64,000 bases of DNA from Clostridiales bacterium Firm_18 (GTDB taxonomy: Bacteria > Bacillota > Clostridia > Monoglobales > Firm-18): assembly GCA_001604215.1 (NCBI GenBank), contig LVAX01000072.1, positions 86,913 to 150,912 on the forward strand, given 5' to 3'. This document shows positions 60,346-64,000 of this stretch, piece after piece. How positions within the stretch are numbered: position 1 is the first letter of the stretch; each line of letters opens with the position of its first letter. The position numbers and the translations under genes are program-made. The notes under the pieces are model-generated. The model saw only the letters and a program-made list of their open reading frames with translations. It was not told the DNA's origin and did not search any database.

Positions 60346-60816
60346 ATGTTAGAGCAAGAACAAGCAAGTATCGCAAAATTTATTTTGTCGGCAGTTTCAG
60401 AGGTTTCGGAAGTAACTCCCTACTATCATGAAATTAAAAAGAACTTTAAAGTACCGTCAATTTACTTTCCGGCGGACCCCGAAGTTATTCCAACCCCTGA
60501 CGCACTGGATTCATACTCTTTGCTGTATTCTTGGTTTGTAAATGTCTTCCAAAGCACAACCGCAGATGCGTTTTTGCTTGCAAAAGCGGCCCTGGATGCC
60601 ATTGTAGGGCAACGGTATCTTATACCCTTGCTACATAAGAGCGGGGCTGCCACAGGCAAAGGAATACGCCTAAAAGATGCACAAATAAAGAAAGTTGACA
60701 ACGGTGTTTATCAATTGTGGCTTTCTTGGAATAGCTGCAAAGAGTATGATGATATAGGGATTCCGACTGAAACTATGATGGAGTATCAAGTTGACTATTC
60801 CACAAAAATAGAATAG
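60346..60816 (+). CDS. XkdJ/YqbJ-like tail protein
   Basis: 156 residues. The family is recognised by PSIYFPADPEVIPTPDALDSY and LLAKAALDAIVGQRYLIPLL. GGGGTGG precedes the ATG. It probably forms part of the tail terminator or connector. Confidence 0.7.
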   Translation: MLEQEQASIAKFILSAVSEVSEVTPYYHEIKKNFKVPSIYFPADPEVIPTPDALDSYSLLYSWFVNVFQSTTADAFLLAKAALDAIVGQRYLIPLLHKSGAATGKGIRLKDAQIKKVDNGVYQLWLSWNSCKEYDDIGIPTETMMEYQVDYSTKIE

Positions 60817-60825
60817 GAGGAAATT

Positions 60826-61038
60826 ATGGCAAAGAAAAATAATGATAAACCAACGGTTACCGAGGCAACCCCTCAACCGCCCAAGTTTACTGTTGAACAG
60901 CTTCGGAAAAATGCTTTGGAGCTGTTTGGAGTTACGGCCAGCACGTTTGAGGGAGCTGTTTACGGTTTTAAGGGCGAGTTTACGGTCCAAGAAATGAAAA
61001 ATCATATCGAAAAATGGCTAAAAAAGGAGGTTAAATAA
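60826..61038 (+). CDS. Small conserved tail-region protein
   Basis: 70 residues. KFTVEQLRKNALELFGVT and FKGEFTVQEMKNHIEKWLK recur just before sheath genes in PBSX-like phages. TAGGAGG precedes the ATG. Function unknown. Confidence 0.65.
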   Translation: MAKKNNDKPTVTEATPQPPKFTVEQLRKNALELFGVTASTFEGAVYGFKGEFTVQEMKNHIEKWLKKEVK

Positions 61039-61040
61039 AA

Positions 61041-62381
61041 ATGGCAGGAGGAACTTTTGATCCTTTAGTAGGGAAAGTACGCCCCGGCACATACATAAAC
61101 TTTGTGTCAGAAAGAGTTGAGCGTGTCGGAGCATCGGAAAGGGGTATTGTAGTCATACCTTTAATAGGGCATAAATACGGCCCGGCAGGTGAATTTATAA
61201 GGTTGACGAACGCAAGCTCCGATGCGGAGTATGCAAAGCTTGGTTATAGCGTGTATGAGAAAAATTCACAAATGCTGCTTATAAGAGAGTCTTTCAAAAA
61301 GGCTCAAACAGTATATGTCTATATCCTTGCAACGGGAAGCAAGGCTGCAAAAACAATAGGCGGCTTGAATGTTACGGCAAAATACGGAGGCAGCAGAGGA
61401 AACGACTTTAAGGTAGTGATTGCCGCTAATGCTGTCAATGGCTATGATGTGTCGATCTACCTTGGCAATAACATTCTCGAAACATTTGAAGGAGTTTCAA
61501 CGGTTGAAGACCTTAAAGGGACAGGAAGCGCATTTGTAGATTTTAGCGGCACAGGTGAATTAACGGCCGATGCAGGTACAAACTTGGAAGGCGGGACGGA
61601 CGGAAACGTAACAATGCAAAACCATACAGATTTTCTTGATGCGCTCGAAAGCATTTCCTTCAACGCCTTGGCTTACCCGGTTACGGGTGAAGATGCGCCG
61701 GCATTAAAGGCAGCTTGCAAGGCAAAAATAAAATATCTTATTGAGAATGTCGGCAAACGTGTTCATGCGGTTATTCCCGATTTTGACGCCGATTATGACG
61801 GAATTATTAATGTCACCAACTCGGTTAAGCTGGATACGGGCGAGGAATTAACGAATGCACAAGCATGCGCTTATGTGGCGGCCTTGTATGCGGGAGCTAC
61901 GAAAACCCAGTCAAACACATACGCAAGATATGATGGCGCTGTTGATATTGTATCTGCTAAAACCCATGAAGAAGCGGTAGCCGCAATTAAAAACGGCGAG
62001 TTTTTCTTCTCGTTTTCAGAGGGAGGAGAGGTTGTTGTTGAATCGGATATAAACAGCCTTGTGACATACGGTCAAAACCAAGACAGCTCTTACAGCAAAA
62101 ACAGGGTACAGCGTGTGTTTGACGCATTGTCAGAAGCCATTCATGCAAACTTCCCGCCGAACAAATATGATAACAATGAAACCGGTTGGGACATCATGGA
62201 GGGCGTGGGCCGCGGAATATTAATTGAATTTGAAAATGATGGCGCAATTACAAACGTTGACCCGGACAATGATTTTCTTGTTGACAGAGCGGCCAGCGTT
62301 GGAGACCAAACATTTTTCAATGTTGGAATTCAGGCGGTTGACAGCGCTGAAAAACTGTACTTTACTTTTGTGACAAGATAA
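61041..62381 (+). CDS. Tail sheath protein
   Basis: 446 residues, the contractile sheath of the XkdK family. The N-terminus RPGTYINFVSERVER, the central VIPLIGHKYGPAGEF and the C-terminal sheath fold (VGRGILIEFENDGAI, LYFTFVTR) are clear. It polymerises around the tube and defines a contractile tail. Confidence 0.9.
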   Translation: MAGGTFDPLVGKVRPGTYINFVSERVERVGASERGIVVIPLIGHKYGPAGEFIRLTNASSDAEYAKLGYSVYEKNSQMLLIRESFKKAQTVYVYILATGSKAAKTIGGLNVTAKYGGSRGNDFKVVIAANAVNGYDVSIYLGNNILETFEGVSTVEDLKGTGSAFVDFSGTGELTADAGTNLEGGTDGNVTMQNHTDFLDALESISFNALAYPVTGEDAPALKAACKAKIKYLIENVGKRVHAVIPDFDADYDGIINVTNSVKLDTGEELTNAQACAYVAALYAGATKTQSNTYARYDGAVDIVSAKTHEEAVAAIKNGEFFFSFSEGGEVVVESDINSLVTYGQNQDSSYSKNRVQRVFDALSEAIHANFPPNKYDNNETGWDIMEGVGRGILIEFENDGAITNVDPDNDFLVDRAASVGDQTFFNVGIQAVDSAEKLYFTFVTR

Positions 62382-62398
62382 GGAAGGAGGTAATTTAA

Positions 62399-62824
62399 GT
62401 GGCAAATAAAAGGAGAATGAGCCTTCGCGAAGGCAAAGTGTTTCTTGACGGGCTTAAGGTCCTTGATTCGGTTAAATTCGATATCTTCTTTAAGCCCGAA
62501 GTGGCAACAAGCCGGGCACTCGGTGAGGCAGGAACCAGCAGAAGATATTTAGGTTACGATATCACAGTGAATCTAACCGAATACAAGTCAACGCCCTGGA
62601 TTAAAGAAGCTATAAAGAAGTACCTAAAAACAGGAGCAACCCCCGAATTTGTCATCCAGGGGATACAGGATGACAGAAACTCCGACTATTATGATGAACA
62701 TGGCAGCGATACCATCACATGCAAAGGATGCGTTTTGACCGGTGATATTCCGCTGATGGCTCTTGATAGCGGCGGCGAGTATGTGCAAAACAGTGTCACT
62801 TTTGGAGCCAATGAAATGGTTTAA
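62399..62824 (+). CDS. Tail tube protein (XkdM-like)
   Basis: 141 residues, GTG start after AAGGAGGTAATTTA. Tube fold of the XkdM/DUF2001 family: LREGKVFLDGLKVLDSVKFD, GYDITVNLTEYKS and CKGCVLTGDIPLMALD. Lies directly after the sheath gene. Confidence 0.88.
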   Translation: MANKRRMSLREGKVFLDGLKVLDSVKFDIFFKPEVATSRALGEAGTSRRYLGYDITVNLTEYKSTPWIKEAIKKYLKTGATPEFVIQGIQDDRNSDYYDEHGSDTITCKGCVLTGDIPLMALDSGGEYVQNSVTFGANEMV

Positions 62825-62836
62825 TGCTTTACGAAC

Positions 62837-62873
62837 AGGCCTTCTCTTTTATTGAGAAGGCCTAAATTTTTTT
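62837..62873 (+). terminator. Terminator after the tube gene
   Basis: Perfect 10-bp stem (AGGCCTTCTC, 7-base loop, GAGAAGGCCT) followed by AAATTTTTTT. It limits downstream tail-gene expression relative to the abundant tube and sheath. Confidence 0.8.
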
Positions 62874-62898
62874 AATAAATTTAAAGGAGGCTTTATAA

Positions 62899-63369
62899 AT
62901 GGTTAAAAATTTGAAGTATTTTATGCGCGAAAACCTGAAAAAAGAGGAGATAATAGTCGCTCCGGGACCGGAAAGTATTAAAGACGAAAACGGTAATACC
63001 ATTAACCTTGAAATTCGCGTCCTGCCCAATTCGGTAATCCAAAAGATTAACGACAATTATCGCAAGCGCACCATAGCTTTAGACAAGAAAGGCAATCCGT
63101 ATATAAGCGGGAATGAGGTTGTTTTCCGTACTGAATTCGATGCTGCCCGGGCATCTCGGCACGTTATCGTTGAAGCATTGAAGTACCCCGATTTGAAGGA
63201 TCCGGAATTAATGAAGTTTTTCGACTGTCATGACATTACGGATATGCCCTTGCTTGTATTTCCCAGAGCTGATGAATACAGGCATGTATCAAACATGGTA
63301 ATGACTGCGCTTGGATTGCGTGAGGCGGCAACGGATGAAGAGGAGATTGAAGAGGCAAAAAACTCATAA
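62899..63369 (+). CDS. Tail assembly chaperone, short form (XkdN-like)
   Basis: 156 residues, ATG after AAAGGAGG. XkdN features: RVLPNSVIQKINDNYRKRT, VVFRTEFDAARASRHVIVEAL and MPLLVFPRADEYRHVSNMV. It stops at TAA 63367, just after an A AAA AAC heptamer at 63357-63363, where ribosomes can slip to make a longer form. Confidence 0.85.
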   Translation: MVKNLKYFMRENLKKEEIIVAPGPESIKDENGNTINLEIRVLPNSVIQKINDNYRKRTIALDKKGNPYISGNEVVFRTEFDAARASRHVIVEALKYPDLKDPELMKFFDCHDITDMPLLVFPRADEYRHVSNMVMTALGLREAATDEEEIEEAKNS

Positions 63370-63548
63370 AACGCCGGGGGACGATTGAGTGGTGGGCGCA
63401 CTGCCTTTGGCAACGACACAATTTGCCTATGGAAGTGTTTGAAGCCATGCCGAGAAGGCGACAGCTTTTTTATATGGCTTCGGAGCTCGTGGAGGAAGAG
63501 GAACCACTCCGGCGTGATGTAATACAGATAAAAGGAGGTGGAGCATAG
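62899..63548 (+). CDS. Tail assembly chaperone, -1 frameshift long form
   Basis: A AAA AAC at 63357-63363 is in the zero frame as gcA AAA AAC, the classical slippery heptamer. After a -1 slip the frame is open to TAG 63548 and adds 61 residues including GTIEWWAHCLWQRHNLPMEV and AMPRRRQLFYMASEL, typical of the T part of phage G/GT chaperones. The resulting 216-residue protein would help assemble tape measure and tube. Slip efficiency cannot be read from the sequence. Confidence 0.72.
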
Positions 63549-64000
63549 TGCCTGTCTTATCAACGACCTTTGACCTTGTTGACAGAATGAGCGAAAAATT
63601 AAATCGAATGGCCAATACCGGGTCGCAATTTGTTAAGCAGTGGGAATCTGTTGGCGATACAGCAGGAGAGGCACTTGAAACTGCCTCAAAAAAGGCTACG
63701 CAAACAGCGCAATCTCTTTCTGCGCTTGAGGACTCTATGTCCGATACAACCACCGCCGCCGACAGGCTTAATACTGAAAACAAAGATGGCTCGCAGATTA
63801 TTGAAGAATTTACGGACAGAATAGAAGTTGCCGAAAGAGCGGTTAGCGATTATGCGGACGGGGTTGATAGAGGGTCACGTTCCACCGGCGAATTTGGTGA
63901 CGAATCCAAGGATGCAGGAGAAAAAGTAAAAGTTTTTGGAGATGAAACCACACAAGCGATAAACGCGATAGAGCAGGTGCTTGTTGCGGCAGGTATAGCA
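63548..64000 (+). CDS. Tape measure protein, N-terminal part (runs off the window)
   Basis: GTG 63548 overlaps the long-form chaperone TAG (tagtg) and follows AAAAGGAGGTGG. The frame is open to the right edge (151 codons). Helical, Ala/Thr/Asp/Glu-rich and coiled-coil in nature (EALETASKKATQTAQSLSAL), ending at the edge in INAIEQVLVAAGIA. This fits the start of a long tape measure protein, which sets tail length and follows the chaperone in nearly all such phages. Confidence 0.75.
   Translation, partial: MPVLSTTFDLVDRMSEKLNRMANTGSQFVKQWESVGDTAGEALETASKKATQTAQSLSALEDSMSDTTTAADRLNTENKDGSQIIEEFTDRIEVAERAVSDYADGVDRGSRSTGEFGDESKDAGEKVKVFGDETTQAINAIEQVLVAAGIA

Noticed and set aside
1..64000. tRNA or rRNA genes
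   Set aside because: No cloverleaf-like segment with TTC-A/G arms or rRNA-like stretch was recognised by eye on either strand; a covariance-model scan would be decisive.

Overview
The window reads as a chromosomal segment of a low-to-mid GC Firmicute of class Clostridia. It has the mutS-mutL-miaA-hfq order, a yggS-sepF-yggT-divIVA-ileS cell-division block, a single-chain clostridial-type PurL, and strong AGGAGG ribosome binding sites with frequent TTG and GTG starts. No genus can be named from the sequence alone.

Layout. Bases 1-23190 are core chromosome: mismatch repair and tRNA modification (mutS partial, mutL, miaA, hfq); an HlyD-like membrane protein; a division block (yggS, sepF, yggT, divIVA, ileS); a minus-strand pair (YkvI-like permease, ychF); a zinc-ribbon protein and a HisC-like protein that lacks the catalytic lysine; then a purine and S-adenosylhomocysteine salvage run (purL, purine nucleoside phosphorylase, ahcY, mtaD, a tautomerase, guaA).

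From about base 23200 to the right edge lies a prophage, of which only the left part is in view. It abuts the 3' end of guaA, a known integration hotspot. Its integrase (minus strand) is interrupted by one in-frame TAA. A lysogeny module follows: two minus-strand accessory genes, a CI-like repressor, and a divergent switch with repeated operators and two well-formed promoters. The early region runs rightward. It carries small HTH and zinc proteins, a possible annealing protein, DUF3846, a fused SbcD-SbcC protein, a replication initiator with internal direct repeats, a DnaC-like loader, a methylase-like protein, a ParB-like protein, a DUF5131 protein, a VRR-NUC nuclease, a phage beta clamp and a SleB-like hydrolase. 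A run of small Cys-rich ORFs contains a perfect 179-bp duplication, and an ArpU-like regulator closes the region.

The late region opens with an unusual five-gene cassette: a sodium:solute symporter followed by two PAPS-reductase-like and two ParB-like genes (IbrA/IbrB-like), tightly overlapped. Then come terminase, portal, a MuF head protein carrying a C-terminal EndoU-like toxin domain with a putative immunity gene, XkdF-like protease, capsid, connectors, contractile-tail sheath and tube, a tail assembly chaperone with a canonical -1 frameshift site, and the start of the tape measure. Morphology is PBSX/skin-like, i.e. a contractile-tailed phage.

The most interesting points are the symporter plus double IbrAB-like cassette, the MuF-EndoU toxin and immunity pair, the fused SbcD-SbcC protein with an atypical hook, the lysine-less aminotransferase with an apparent AUA start, and the nonsense-interrupted integrase.
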